Assembly: GCF_020217005.1 (NCBI RefSeq)
Contig: NZ_JAIWOI010000078.1
Span: forward strand, 1-10,000
Origin: Rheinheimera sp.
GTDB taxonomy: Bacteria > Pseudomonadota > Gammaproteobacteria > Enterobacterales > Alteromonadaceae
Length of the DNA: 10,000 bases
Direction of reading: 5' to 3'
The position numbers were made by a program, and so were the translations under genes. Under the pieces are notes generated by a model. It was not told the DNA's origin. It saw only the letters and a program-made list of their open reading frames with translations, and did not search any database. Shown here in pieces: positions 1 through 7,462 of the stretch; position 1 is the stretch's first letter; each line of letters opens with the position of its first letter.

Positions 1-57
1 ACCAGCCGCAAGGCCGCGTCTGACGTGGCTCGTGTTTTAAGTTCAATCGAAGATTAG
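1..57 (+). CDS. Possible C-terminal end of an upstream gene (partial)
   Basis: The first frame is open from the window edge to a TAG at 55-57 and encodes TSRKAASDVARVLSSIED, which looks like an amphipathic helical tail. The two other + frames stop earlier, at 21-23 and 38-40. The Pho box begins five bases after this stop, which fits a gene boundary here. Eighteen codons are too few to recognise a family or prove coding, so this is a tentative call. The identity of the gene is unknown. Confidence 0.35.
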   Translation, partial: TSRKAASDVARVLSSIED

Positions 58-61
58 CCCG

Positions 62-79
62 CTGTAATAAAACAGTCAT
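62..79 (+). promoter_or_regulatory. Pho box (PhoB operator) upstream of the lipoprotein/receptor unit
   Basis: The site reads CTGTAAT-AAAA-CAGTCAT: two 7-bp direct half-sites around a 4-bp A-rich spacer. It differs from the Pho box pattern CTGTCAT-AAAA-CTGTCAT at two positions. PhoB binds such boxes under phosphate starvation and usually replaces the -35 element, with the -10 about 10 bp beyond the box. Here TATGGT at 90-95 follows after exactly 10 nt. The site lies about 70 nt upstream of the lipoprotein start, in non-coding sequence, and points toward it. Regulation by PhoB is inferred from sequence only. Confidence 0.75.
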
Positions 80-89
80 TAAGCCTGAG

Positions 90-95
90 TATGGT
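90..95 (+). promoter_or_regulatory. Candidate -10 element of the Pho-type promoter
   Basis: TATGGT matches TATAAT at four positions and sits 10 nt after the Pho box, the spacing usual for PhoB-activated promoters. No good -35 hexamer is present upstream of it, as expected where PhoB substitutes for that element. An alternative TATAAC at 110-115 is a better hexamer by itself but is 30 nt from the box. Confidence 0.45.
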
Positions 96-136
96 TGGCT
101 CCAGCTTTTTATAACAGCAGCATTCCTATACTTATT

Positions 137-140
137 GGAG
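137..140 (+). promoter_or_regulatory. Ribosome binding site selecting the ATG start at 149
   Basis: GGAG lies 8 nt before the ATG at 149 and 5 nt before an adjacent in-frame GTG at 146. The spacing and codon strength favour the ATG. Confidence 0.7.
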
Positions 141-148
141 ATTGAGTG

Positions 149-2833
149 ATGGCTTTACGTAATTTTTTGAAATTGAGCGCAATTGCCTCCGCTTTAGTAC
201 TAGCGGGTTGTGGTGGTGGTGACATCAACATTGAAACTGGCAGCGGTGGTGATAATGGCGGCGGTGTTACCCCACCGCCAGCTAGCGTTTGTCCTTCTTT
301 TGCGACTCAAGGTACAGCTTTAGCCGGCGTCACTACTCCAGTGTGTGAAGTGAAAGGCACAATCACCAGCGACGTAACCTTAACTGCAGACATCGCCTGG
401 GCATTGTCCGGTAAAGTGACTGTAGGTAACGATAACGCCAACAGCGCAACTTTAACTATCCAGCCAGGCACCAAAGTATTTGGTAAGAGTGGTGCCGATT
501 ATCTGGTTATCGCTCGTGGCTCTAAAATCCAGGCTGTAGGTACTGCATCTAACCCTATAGTGATGACATCGGTCAACGACATGCTGGGCTTATCAAACGA
601 CGAGTCAGCAGGACAATGGGGTGGCTTAGTTTTATTGGGTAAAGCGCCTACCAACAAATGTAATCAAGCTGATTTAGCTAACTGTAAAGTTGAAGCTGAA
701 GGTGAAGCTGGTCCATATGGCGGTGCTAACCCGGATGACAGTAGCGGTGCTTTAAAATACGTTCAGGTACGTTACGCTGGTTTTGAAGTTATCCCTGATA
801 ACGAATTAAACGGTATTACCTTTGCTGGTGTAGGCCGTGGCACAGTAGTTGATTACATTCAGGTTCACAACAACGTGGACGATGGTGTTGAATTTTTCGG
901 TGGTACTGTCGATCTGAAACACGTGGTATTAACAGGTAACCGTGACGATTCTTTAGACTGGGCTGATGGCTGGACAGGCCGTATGCAGCATGTATTAATC
1001 CGTCACAATCCAAACAATACCAAAGCAAACCGTGGTATCGAAGCGGACAACCAGTCCAGCAATTTCACTGCAACTCCTATCAGTAAGCCACAAATTTCGA
1101 ACCTGACTATCATCGGCAACAATTTTGACGGTGACGACGATTCAGAAGGCATTTTATTACGCGCTGGTACTTCTGCTGAGCTGTACAACATCATAGTGAC
1201 AGGCCCGGAGAAAATGGGTGAGTGTTTTGAAATCAACACCACTGAAACCGCAAACTTCGCAAACAATGGTGATTTAGTCTTCCGTAACTCCATCATCGAC
1301 TGCGCCGAACCTTTTGCTAACATCAAAGACTCAGCAGGTAACGTGACTTTTAACGCGAAAACCTGGTTCGAATCTCAACCAAATAACCTGGTTGGCGATG
1401 CCTTGTTGGGTGGTTATGTTCCTGCATCAAACTCTCCGGCTTTAGCTAATGGTTATAACGTGTCGAACAATGTCAATGGCTGGTTTGATGACGTCAATTA
1501 CATTGGTGCCTTTGATGGTACTACAGATTGGACTAAAGGCTGGACTACCGCTTTACACACTACAGATGGCGTGAATTTAAAAAGCTGTCCGGCAGGCACT
1601 ACTGAAACCAGCAGCTTAACAGGCCGTTTAAACTGCCAGTTAACGGGCGATATCACCAGCAATGTGACCTTAGCTGCAGGTGCTGACTATGTATTAAGTG
1701 GCCGCGTACGTGTTGGTAACGACAACAAGAACAACGCAACCTTAACCATACAGCCGGGCGTAACTATTTACGGTAAATCAGGTGCTGACTTCCTGGCTGT
1801 AACCCGTGGTTCAAAACTGGTCGCAGAAGGTACAGCAGCAAATCCTATCACTATGACATCAGTGCAGGATGTGATTGGTTCGCCTACTGGTCCTGGTCAA
1901 TGGGGTGGTCTGGTCTTACTGGGTAACGCACCATCAAATAAATGTGATCAGGCTAACTTAGCCAACTGTCAGGTCGAAGCTGAAGGTGAAGCAGGCCCAT
2001 ACGGCGGTCCGAACTCAGCCGACAGCAGTGGCTCTCTGAATTACGTCATAGTGAAACACGCTGGTTTTGAGGTTATCCCGGATAACGAATTAAACGGTAT
2101 TACTTTTGCTGGTGTAGGTTCAGGTACTAAGTGTGCCAATATTCAGGTTCACCAGAACCTGGATGACGGCGTTGAGTTCTTCGGCGGCAGCGTAAGCTGT
2201 AAAAACGTAGTTCTGACTGCAAACGGCGACGACAACGTCGACTGGACTGACGGCTGGAACGGCAAAATGCAGTTTGTGTTGATAAAACATGCCGCAGATA
2301 ACGCCAAAGCAAACCGTGGTATTGAAGGTGATAACCAGTCTACTAACTTCACTGCAACACCAATTTCTAACCCTGTCATCGCCAATATGACCATCATTGG
2401 TAACACCTTTGACGGTACAGATGATTCAGAAGGTGTGTTACTGCGTGCCGGTACTAATGCTCAGTTAGCTAACTTTGTGATAGCTGGCCCTGCAGGTATG
2501 GGTGAATGTCTGGAAATCGAATCAGCTCCGTCTCAGGCTTTGGCTGCAGCTGGCACTTTAACCATGACTAACTCAGTGATTGCCTGCCCGACTGAAGCAG
2601 TAAAAGGCAGCGTTGCGACAGGTTTGACAACTCAAGCCTGGTTCCTTGGCCAAACTGCAAACAAACTGGCCGCAACCCAGGGCGACGTATTAAAAGGCAT
2701 CTTCACTATAGATACAACGCCAGCTAAAGATATGAAGGCTGTGGATGCCTTCTTCGAGACGACTAACTTTGTAGGCGCAGTGTCTGAAAGCAATGACTGG
2801 ACTAAAGGTTGGGCTGTAGGTCTGAACGACTAA
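149..2833 (+). CDS. Outer-membrane lipoprotein with two tandem beta-helix-like domains
   Basis: This 894-residue protein starts with a lipoprotein signal peptide. The lipobox LAGC places the lipidated cysteine at residue 21, followed by Gly and not Asp, so outer-membrane sorting is expected. A Gly/Asp-rich linker (22-47) leads into two homologous domains of about 415 residues: 48-470 and 480-894. Both contain TLTIQPG with GKSGAD, NKC-x7-C with EAEGEAGPYGG, DNELNGITFAGVG, DDGVEFFGG (244-252 and 672-680), an Asp-rich DDSEG loop, and a terminal DWTKGW (460-465 and 883-888). The short hydrophobic repeats with Gly/Asn/Asp turns suggest a right-handed beta-helix, and the acidic loops could bind calcium; both are inferences. 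Three cysteine pairs are conserved in each half (48/66, 171/179, 359/385 and 480/496, 599/607, 787/813). No catalytic motif is recognised. The gene lies behind a Pho box and 116 nt upstream of a TonB-dependent receptor, so it is most likely that receptor's surface partner. A secreted hydrolase is a less likely alternative. Confidence 0.85.
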   Translation: MALRNFLKLSAIASALVLAGCGGGDINIETGSGGDNGGGVTPPPASVCPSFATQGTALAGVTTPVCEVKGTITSDVTLTADIAWALSGKVTVGNDNANSATLTIQPGTKVFGKSGADYLVIARGSKIQAVGTASNPIVMTSVNDMLGLSNDESAGQWGGLVLLGKAPTNKCNQADLANCKVEAEGEAGPYGGANPDDSSGALKYVQVRYAGFEVIPDNELNGITFAGVGRGTVVDYIQVHNNVDDGVEFFGGTVDLKHVVLTGNRDDSLDWADGWTGRMQHVLIRHNPNNTKANRGIEADNQSSNFTATPISKPQISNLTIIGNNFDGDDDSEGILLRAGTSAELYNIIVTGPEKMGECFEINTTETANFANNGDLVFRNSIIDCAEPFANIKDSAGNVTFNAKTWFESQPNNLVGDALLGGYVPASNSPALANGYNVSNNVNGWFDDVNYIGAFDGTTDWTKGWTTALHTTDGVNLKSCPAGTTETSSLTGRLNCQLTGDITSNVTLAAGADYVLSGRVRVGNDNKNNATLTIQPGVTIYGKSGADFLAVTRGSKLVAEGTAANPITMTSVQDVIGSPTGPGQWGGLVLLGNAPSNKCDQANLANCQVEAEGEAGPYGGPNSADSSGSLNYVIVKHAGFEVIPDNELNGITFAGVGSGTKCANIQVHQNLDDGVEFFGGSVSCKNVVLTANGDDNVDWTDGWNGKMQFVLIKHAADNAKANRGIEGDNQSTNFTATPISNPVIANMTIIGNTFDGTDDSEGVLLRAGTNAQLANFVIAGPAGMGECLEIESAPSQALAAAGTLTMTNSVIACPTEAVKGSVATGLTTQAWFLGQTANKLAATQGDVLKGIFTIDTTPAKDMKAVDAFFETTNFVGAVSESNDWTKGWAVGLND
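290..1558 (+). repeat. First copy of the tandem domain duplication in the lipoprotein gene
   Basis: It encodes residues 48-470 and pairs with 1586-2830 at an offset of about 1270-1296 nt, which varies through small indels. Conservation is partly at nucleotide level: 774-834 matches 2058-2118 at 58 of 61 positions, and all three differences are synonymous third-position changes. Confidence 0.9.
1586..2830 (+). repeat. Second copy of the tandem domain duplication in the lipoprotein gene
   Basis: It encodes residues 480-894 and aligns with the first copy from the N-terminal cysteine pair through the final DWTKGW. Compared with copy one it has shorter loops near its end and an additional cysteine pair (662 and 684) where copy one has Val and Leu. 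Confidence 0.9.
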
Positions 2834-2843
2834 GACAACCATC

Positions 2844-2865
2844 AACTGCCAGCTTGCTGGCAGTT
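2844..2865 (+). other. Intergenic hairpin 1
   Basis: AACTGCCAGC and GCTGGCAGTT form a perfect 10-bp inverted repeat around TT, realistically an 8-bp stem with a small loop, 11 nt after the lipoprotein stop codon. No U-run follows, so it does not look like an ordinary intrinsic terminator. It could protect the 3' end of the upstream message or attenuate receptor expression. Confidence 0.6.
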
Positions 2866-2879
2866 CTAAGTTCACTTAG
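2866..2879 (+). other. Intergenic hairpin 2 (short)
   Basis: CTAAG-TTCA-CTTAG is a 5-bp stem with a 4-nt loop, directly abutting the preceding and following hairpins. It is weak alone and notable only as part of a three-hairpin cluster. Confidence 0.35.
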
Positions 2880-2908
2880 TGCCGGGCCTCCTTTGGATAA
2901 GCCCGGCA
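2880..2908 (+). other. Intergenic hairpin 3 (GC-rich)
   Basis: TGCCGGGC (2880-2887) pairs perfectly with GCCCGGCA (2901-2908). The 13-nt loop contains a small inner TCC-TTT-GGA hairpin. The stem is GC-rich, as in a terminator or REP-like element, but the following bases are not U-rich. It is therefore a leaky terminator, a processing site or an mRNA stabiliser, between the lipoprotein and receptor genes. Confidence 0.55.
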
Positions 2909-2935
2909 TCTTGATGTAAGAAAGAATTAGCTGAT

Positions 2936-2939
2936 AGGA
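2936..2939 (+). promoter_or_regulatory. Ribosome binding site of the TonB-dependent receptor
   Basis: AGGA is 10 nt from the ATG at 2950 and only 4 nt from an in-frame GTG at 2944. The ATG is preferred, though neither spacing is ideal. The choice changes the protein by two residues only. Confidence 0.55.
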
Positions 2940-2949
2940 CCAAGTGCAA

Positions 2950-5601
2950 ATGAGCAGCAAACAAAGTTTTAAAATCAGTCAGGTAGGCCGCAGTGTAGTG
3001 CTGGCTTTAGCCACAACGGCCAGCATGGTGCCTGCCTTCGCTCAGGACGCTCCAACTGCACCAGCAGACAAAGAGCAAGACGTAGAGCGTATTGAAGTCT
3101 CCGGGCGCCTGATGAGCTCTGCCGCTTCAGCTGCTGCAGAACGCCGTGAACAACCTTATGTTGCAGAATTATTGGGCATGGAGCAGATCTCCAGAGCTGG
3201 CGACAGCAACGCAGCTACAGCACTGCGCCGGGTCACAGGCTTAACTTTAGTTAAAGACAAATTTATTTATGTGCGTGGTTTAGGGGAACGTTACTCCAGT
3301 ACCCTGCTGAACGGCGCCATGGTTCCAAGTCCGGATCCAACCCGAAACGTAATCCCTCTGGATATGTTCCCTGCTGGCATTATTGAAAGTCTGGTCGTAC
3401 AAAAAGCTTACTCTCCGGAACTACCTGCTGCTTTTGGTGGCGGTAATGTCAATATCCGCACTTCATCTATACCACTGCAGCCCACTTTTAATATCTCTGT
3501 GGGCACGGGTTACAGCAGTCTGAACAGTGATGATGCTTACACTTATAACGGTGGCGGAGATGACTGGAGAGGCAGCGATGATGGCACACGCACTATGTCC
3601 CCTGAACTGCGGGCCGCACTCGACCAATACGGCACTATTACCCAAATTAACATTGCAGAAGCTCTGGGTGGTATTAACGCCGGAAACCTGGCTCAAGCCT
3701 CTACCATAGTTCGTGAATTGGGACTGTCTTTTAACCGTGATATCGACGTACAACGCGAAAACATCAAACCTGACTTTGATGGCAGCGTATCTGCGGGTGA
3801 CAAATTTGATATAGGTTCTTCAGTCTTTGGGGTGATGGCCGGTGTCAGCTATGACAGATCAACCCAAAACATTGAAGAGCAGGAGCGTTACTTTTCTGTT
3901 TCTGGTGACGAACTGGTTCCGTTGAATATCTATGATGACATTAAAGGCACCGAACATCAGGTTAAACTGTCCGGTATGCTGAACTTTGGTCTGGAGCTGG
4001 ATGAAAACCACAAGTTAGAAACAGCATCTATTTATCTGCGTGACACCAAAGATGAAATCAAAGTCAAAAATGGTGACAGCATTGAAACTGTAAATGAAGA
4101 AGATCGCTATAACACAGACACCTCTATCCGCTACGAAGAGCGTTCTATGTTTAGTAACCAGATCCGCGGTCGTCACATGTTGCCTTGGCTGTATGATATC
4201 AGCATCGACTGGCAATACACTGATGCTAAAGCTGAACGTGACGCGCCTGGTGAAGTGGAATACCGCTACGTGAACGAACTTCAGCCAGATGGCACTTACA
4301 GTTCTTTCCTGCGCCGTAACCAAAATGCTGTGAACTACAGCTTTGGTAAAATGGAAGATAATACTGAAAACGCCAGTTGGAATGCCAAACTGCCTTTTAC
4401 TCTGGGCAAAGCGGAATTGATGTTAAATGGCGGGTATTCCTACTTTGAGCGGACGCGCGAGTCAGAAACTAACCTGTTTAACTTCAACACTGTAGGTTAC
4501 AGTCTGGAGCAACTGAGTCAGAAGTTTTCGCAAATTTTCTCCGATGAAAGCATTCTCAATACTGCAAATGGCTTCCAAATCTCTAACGTCACGACTCAGG
4601 CCGATGACTACATAGCAGCACAGATGATCGACGCAGCTTATGTTGGCATGGAAATGAATTACGACTATCTGTATCGCCTGAACTTTGGTGTGCGTTATGA
4701 GGATTTCCGTCAGATCTCAGTTCCGCTGAACGCAGACGGAGAAGTCAGCGGCAATATCGAAGAGTTTCCGTTACAGGAAGATGGTTTTTATCCTTCATTG
4801 TCTTTCACCTGGTTTGTCAGTGAAGATCTGCAGGCACGTTTTGGTTACAGCAGCACTGTGGTTCGTCCGGACTTACGTGAAGTGACACCAGTACTCTTTG
4901 TCGACCCGTTAACAGACTTTAAGGTCACTGGTTTCTCAGGACTGCAAAGCACAGACGTTACTAGTTATGATGCCCGTTTAGAGTGGTATTACGACGAAAG
5001 CAACTACAGTGTGGGCGTGTTTTATAAAGACCTGGATAAACCCATTGAATCTGTCGAGTTAAGCGGCTCTGACGGTAACCTGTTAATGTCATTCCGTAAC
5101 GGTGACACAGGTGAAGTTTATGGTGTTGAGGCTGAATTCCTGCAGCAACTGAATATGTTTGAAGGCGAAAGCTACAAATGGATGGACAACTTCTTTGTCG
5201 CTGGTAACTTTACCTATAGCGAATCTGAAATTACCATCCAGCCATTTGCAGGTACTGACCTGACAAACCTGAAACGTCCGTTAAGTGGCCACTCAAAGCA
5301 TGTAGTCAACTTACAGTTAGGTTTTGATTCAGATAATGACCAACACAATGCGACTCTGACCTATAACGTATTCGGTAAACGTATTGCATTTGCCGGCGTG
5401 AATAGCAAGGATGATGCGTACGAGCAGCCATTTAACTCCTTGGATTTTGTCTACTCCTACACTCCATTTGAGGCGGCATCAATTAAGCTGTCGATGAAAA
5501 ACCTGTTGGATGAAGACGTAGAAATTATGCAACAAGGTGAGTTGTTGCAACGCCGCGTTGAAGGCCAAAGCTATGGTTTAAGCTTTAGCTACAAATACTA
5601 A
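2950..5601 (+). CDS. TonB-dependent outer-membrane receptor
   Basis: This 883-residue protein is a ligand-gated outer-membrane beta-barrel that imports substrates using energy from TonB-ExbB-ExbD. A Sec signal peptide ends at AFA-Q, with cleavage after residue 31. A TonB box, ERIEVSG, follows at 46-52, then a plug domain (about 65-175). The plug contains YVRGLGERYSS (107-117), a Pro-rich NGAMVPSPDP loop and AFGGGNVNIRT. The remainder is rich in alternating aromatic strands typical of a 22-stranded barrel, and the protein ends in SFSYKY with a terminal aromatic residue, the usual BAM-recognition end. Length is normal for the family, and no N-terminal carboxypeptidase-like or sigma-regulatory domain is present. 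No promoter is evident in the 116-nt gap after the lipoprotein gene, so it is probably co-transcribed from the Pho-type promoter, which would suggest a phosphorus-containing ligand. The ligand cannot be read from the sequence. Confidence 0.93.
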   Translation: MSSKQSFKISQVGRSVVLALATTASMVPAFAQDAPTAPADKEQDVERIEVSGRLMSSAASAAAERREQPYVAELLGMEQISRAGDSNAATALRRVTGLTLVKDKFIYVRGLGERYSSTLLNGAMVPSPDPTRNVIPLDMFPAGIIESLVVQKAYSPELPAAFGGGNVNIRTSSIPLQPTFNISVGTGYSSLNSDDAYTYNGGGDDWRGSDDGTRTMSPELRAALDQYGTITQINIAEALGGINAGNLAQASTIVRELGLSFNRDIDVQRENIKPDFDGSVSAGDKFDIGSSVFGVMAGVSYDRSTQNIEEQERYFSVSGDELVPLNIYDDIKGTEHQVKLSGMLNFGLELDENHKLETASIYLRDTKDEIKVKNGDSIETVNEEDRYNTDTSIRYEERSMFSNQIRGRHMLPWLYDISIDWQYTDAKAERDAPGEVEYRYVNELQPDGTYSSFLRRNQNAVNYSFGKMEDNTENASWNAKLPFTLGKAELMLNGGYSYFERTRESETNLFNFNTVGYSLEQLSQKFSQIFSDESILNTANGFQISNVTTQADDYIAAQMIDAAYVGMEMNYDYLYRLNFGVRYEDFRQISVPLNADGEVSGNIEEFPLQEDGFYPSLSFTWFVSEDLQARFGYSSTVVRPDLREVTPVLFVDPLTDFKVTGFSGLQSTDVTSYDARLEWYYDESNYSVGVFYKDLDKPIESVELSGSDGNLLMSFRNGDTGEVYGVEAEFLQQLNMFEGESYKWMDNFFVAGNFTYSESEITIQPFAGTDLTNLKRPLSGHSKHVVNLQLGFDSDNDQHNATLTYNVFGKRIAFAGVNSKDDAYEQPFNSLDFVYSYTPFEAASIKLSMKNLLDEDVEIMQQGELLQRRVEGQSYGLSFSYKY

Positions 5602-5616
5602 AAGTTAGTGTGATGC

Positions 5617-5648
5617 AGGGTCAGAGCCAAAGCTCTGACCCTTTTTTT
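5617..5648 (+). terminator. Strong intrinsic terminator after the receptor gene
   Basis: AGGGTCAGAGC (5617-5627) and GCTCTGACCCT (5632-5642) form a perfect 11-bp stem with loop CAAA, followed by seven T residues (5642-5648). It begins 16 nt after the receptor stop. On the opposite strand the stem lacks a U-run, so it is strong for the + strand only. The T-run overlaps the stop codon of the convergent transporter gene. Confidence 0.95.
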
Positions 5649-7122
5649 AATGCATCAGTTGCTCTATCGCCTCAGGCTTATTATGAATGGCGAACTTATC
5701 CACTAAAGTTGCACTGGCATGATTCAATCCTATCACTTCAGTTTCCACCCCAGCCTTACGAAACTTTAAAATCACTTTATCCAATGAACTGACCGCTGTG
5801 ATATCCCAAAAGTGAGCATGTGTTAAATCAATCTGCACTAAACGAAGCGGCTCTTTCACATCAAAGGCGGCAACAAAAGGTTCAGCCGAAGTAAAAAACA
5901 CCTGTCCTGTCACCTGATAACGGCGACTGTTGCCATCCTCAGACAATACCGACTGGATCGCCAGCAACTGTCCTACTTTGTTGGCAAAAAATAACGCGCT
6001 CATCAGCACCCCCACAAAAACGCCGTAAGCCAGATTGTGAGTAAAAACGACCACCAACACTGTGATAATCATCACCAGGCTGGAACTCTTTGGGTTCGTA
6101 GTTAAATCCCGCAGCGACTGCCAGTTGAAGGTACCAATAGACACCATAATCATCACTGCCACCAGAGCCGCCATAGGGATCATCCCTACCCATTCCCCCA
6201 GAAATACTGCAAAAATAAGCAGTAAAATACCGGCTAGCAAGGTAGATAAGCGGGTACGGCCACCGGATCTAACATTAATCACCGACTGGCCAATCATGGC
6301 ACAACCCGCCATGCCACCCAACAAGCCTGAACCTATATTGGCAATACCCTGGCCTATGCATTCACGGTTTTTATTACTTTGGGTGTCTGTCATATCGTCG
6401 ATAATAGTGGCGGTCATTAACGACTCCAGAATACCCACTAATGCCAGTCCCAACGCATAAGGGAAAATAATTAGCAGCGTATCAAGAGTTAGAGGTACGT
6501 CAGGCCATAAGAATACCGGCAGATTATCCGGCAGCTCGCCCATATCGGACACAGTGCGAACATCCACCTGGAAATACAAAGCGATAAAGGTCAATACGAC
6601 AATGCACACTAAAGGCGAAGGCACGGTTTTGGTGATAAATGGAAACAGATAAATAATGCCCAAACCTGCAGCTGTCATGGCATAAACATGCCAGGTCACA
6701 TTAGTCAGTTCAGGCAACTGTGCCATAAAAATCAGAATCGCCAGCGCATTAACAAAACCTGTGACTACTGAGCGCGAAACAAAACGCATCAATTCGCCAA
6801 GTTTGCACAAACCAAAGAGTATTTGTAACAGTCCGGTCAGTATAGTAGCCAGTAACAAATACTGCAGACCATGTTCTTTCACCAGCGTAATCATCAACAG
6901 CGCCATAGCGCCTGTAGCGGCTGAAATCATTGCTGGCCGCCCGCCGGCAAAAGCTGAGATCACAGCAATAGCAAATGACGCGTATAAACCAATTTTAGGA
7001 TCTACACCGGCAATAATAGAAAAAGCGATAGCCTCCGGAATAAGAGCCAAAGCAACCACTATGGCCGATAAAACATCGCCACGAACATTAGACAGCCAAT
7101 GCTGCCGTATGGATAAAAACAT
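5647..7122 (-). CDS. SulP family inorganic anion transporter with STAS domain
   Basis: This 491-residue inner-membrane protein belongs to the SulP/SLC26 family, whose members move sulfate, bicarbonate, dicarboxylates or other anions. The N-terminal family signature lies at about residues 14-50 (RGD, then [17 protein letters not shown] and GLYAS). Hydrophobic helices continue to about residue 400, followed by a cytoplasmic STAS domain (about 405-491) with [17 protein letters not shown] and GLNHAS. It is shorter than E. coli DauA but normal for the compact bacterial branch. The start is supported by AAAGGA seven nt before the ATG. The substrate cannot be assigned: sulfate, bicarbonate and other anions all remain possible. 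It is convergent with the receptor gene and not part of that operon. Confidence 0.92.
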   Translation of the reverse strand: MFLSIRQHWLSNVRGDVLSAIVVALALIPEAIAFSIIAGVDPKIGLYASFAIAVISAFAGGRPAMISAATGAMALLMITLVKEHGLQYLLLATILTGLLQILFGLCKLGELMRFVSRSVVTGFVNALAILIFMAQLPELTNVTWHVYAMTAAGLGIIYLFPFITKTVPSPLVCIVVLTFIALYFQVDVRTVSDMGELPDNLPVFLWPDVPLTLDTLLIIFPYALGLALVGILESLMTATIIDDMTDTQSNKNRECIGQGIANIGSGLLGGMAGCAMIGQSVINVRSGGRTRLSTLLAGILLLIFAVFLGEWVGMIPMAALVAVMIMVSIGTFNWQSLRDLTTNPKSSSLVMIITVLVVVFTHNLAYGVFVGVLMSALFFANKVGQLLAIQSVLSEDGNSRRYQVTGQVFFTSAEPFVAAFDVKEPLRLVQIDLTHAHFWDITAVSSLDKVILKFRKAGVETEVIGLNHASATLVDKFAIHNKPEAIEQLMH

Positions 7123-7462
7123 CAGGAATTCCTTTGTAGCAGAGTGTGAAAATAGCCGGGTGCGCTGCTATTGCAGACCACTCAGTCACCAATGCCTTAG
7201 CTTCAGACTCGACGGGTTTAAACGCATCTTGTTCAGACACACTAGTGGTCAAGCACCTAAATGTGCTTTTAATTTTATGATAAAACAATGGCTTAAATCC
7301 TGCCCAGTTGACAAAAACCTACAGTAATGGACAGAAGCAAAGCGCAAAAGGGCCGGCAGTATACCGCAAAAGCCTGATTGAAAAAACCACAGGTCCCACT
7401 GCGGATTCTCTGCTACAGTGCTTGAGGTCTTACTTATCCTCTTCAAAATACGGGAGCTGTTG
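7123..7462. other. Divergent intergenic region between the SulP and GST genes
   Basis: These 340 nt must carry the promoters of both flanking genes, but no convincing sigma-70 promoter stands out. A perfect TTGACA occurs on the + strand at 7308-7313 without a matching -10 at 16-18 nt. A small hairpin (AAGCAC 7251-7256 with GTGCTT 7263-7268) is followed by a T/A-rich tract on the + strand, but no + strand gene ends before it. The open frames here depend on TTG starts and are not supported. No RNA gene was recognised. Confidence 0.5.
7452..7456 (+). promoter_or_regulatory. Ribosome binding site fixing the GST start
   Basis: GGGAG lies 6 nt before the ATG at 7463. It rules against an upstream in-frame GTG at 7418, which would add 15 residues ahead of the conserved [14 protein letters not shown] start. 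Confidence 0.75.

Noticed and set aside
81..107. Possible terminator after the upstream gene tail (AGCC...GGCT followed by CTTTTT)
   Set aside because: Only a 4-bp stem with an 11-nt loop, and it would lie within the Pho-type promoter and leader.
5610..5792. Short + strand open frame after the receptor gene
   Set aside because: It runs through the terminator hairpin and antisense to the STAS domain coding sequence.
6386..6392. CTGTCAT half-site inside the SulP gene
   Set aside because: Single half-site within coding sequence without a properly spaced second half; expected by chance.
7251..7275. Hairpin AAGCAC/GTGCTT with a T/A-rich tail resembling a + strand terminator
   Set aside because: The stem is only 6 bp and no + strand gene precedes it; the flanking gene on that side is on the other strand.
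7088..7288. Open frame of 66 codons on the - strand just upstream of and overlapping the SulP start, possibly a leader peptide
   Set aside because: It starts with TTG, lacks a convincing ribosome binding site and resembles no known family. The SulP gene has its own good ribosome binding site and a complete N-terminus.
6761..7327. Long + strand open frame antisense to the SulP gene
   Set aside because: It is the complement of a clear membrane-protein gene, and its Thr/Pro/Lys-rich product has no domain sense. The same applies to the frame at 6062-6460.
7249..7446. Open frame of 65 codons on the - strand in the SulP-GST gap
   Set aside because: TTG start, no ribosome binding site, no recognisable protein features; likely chance.
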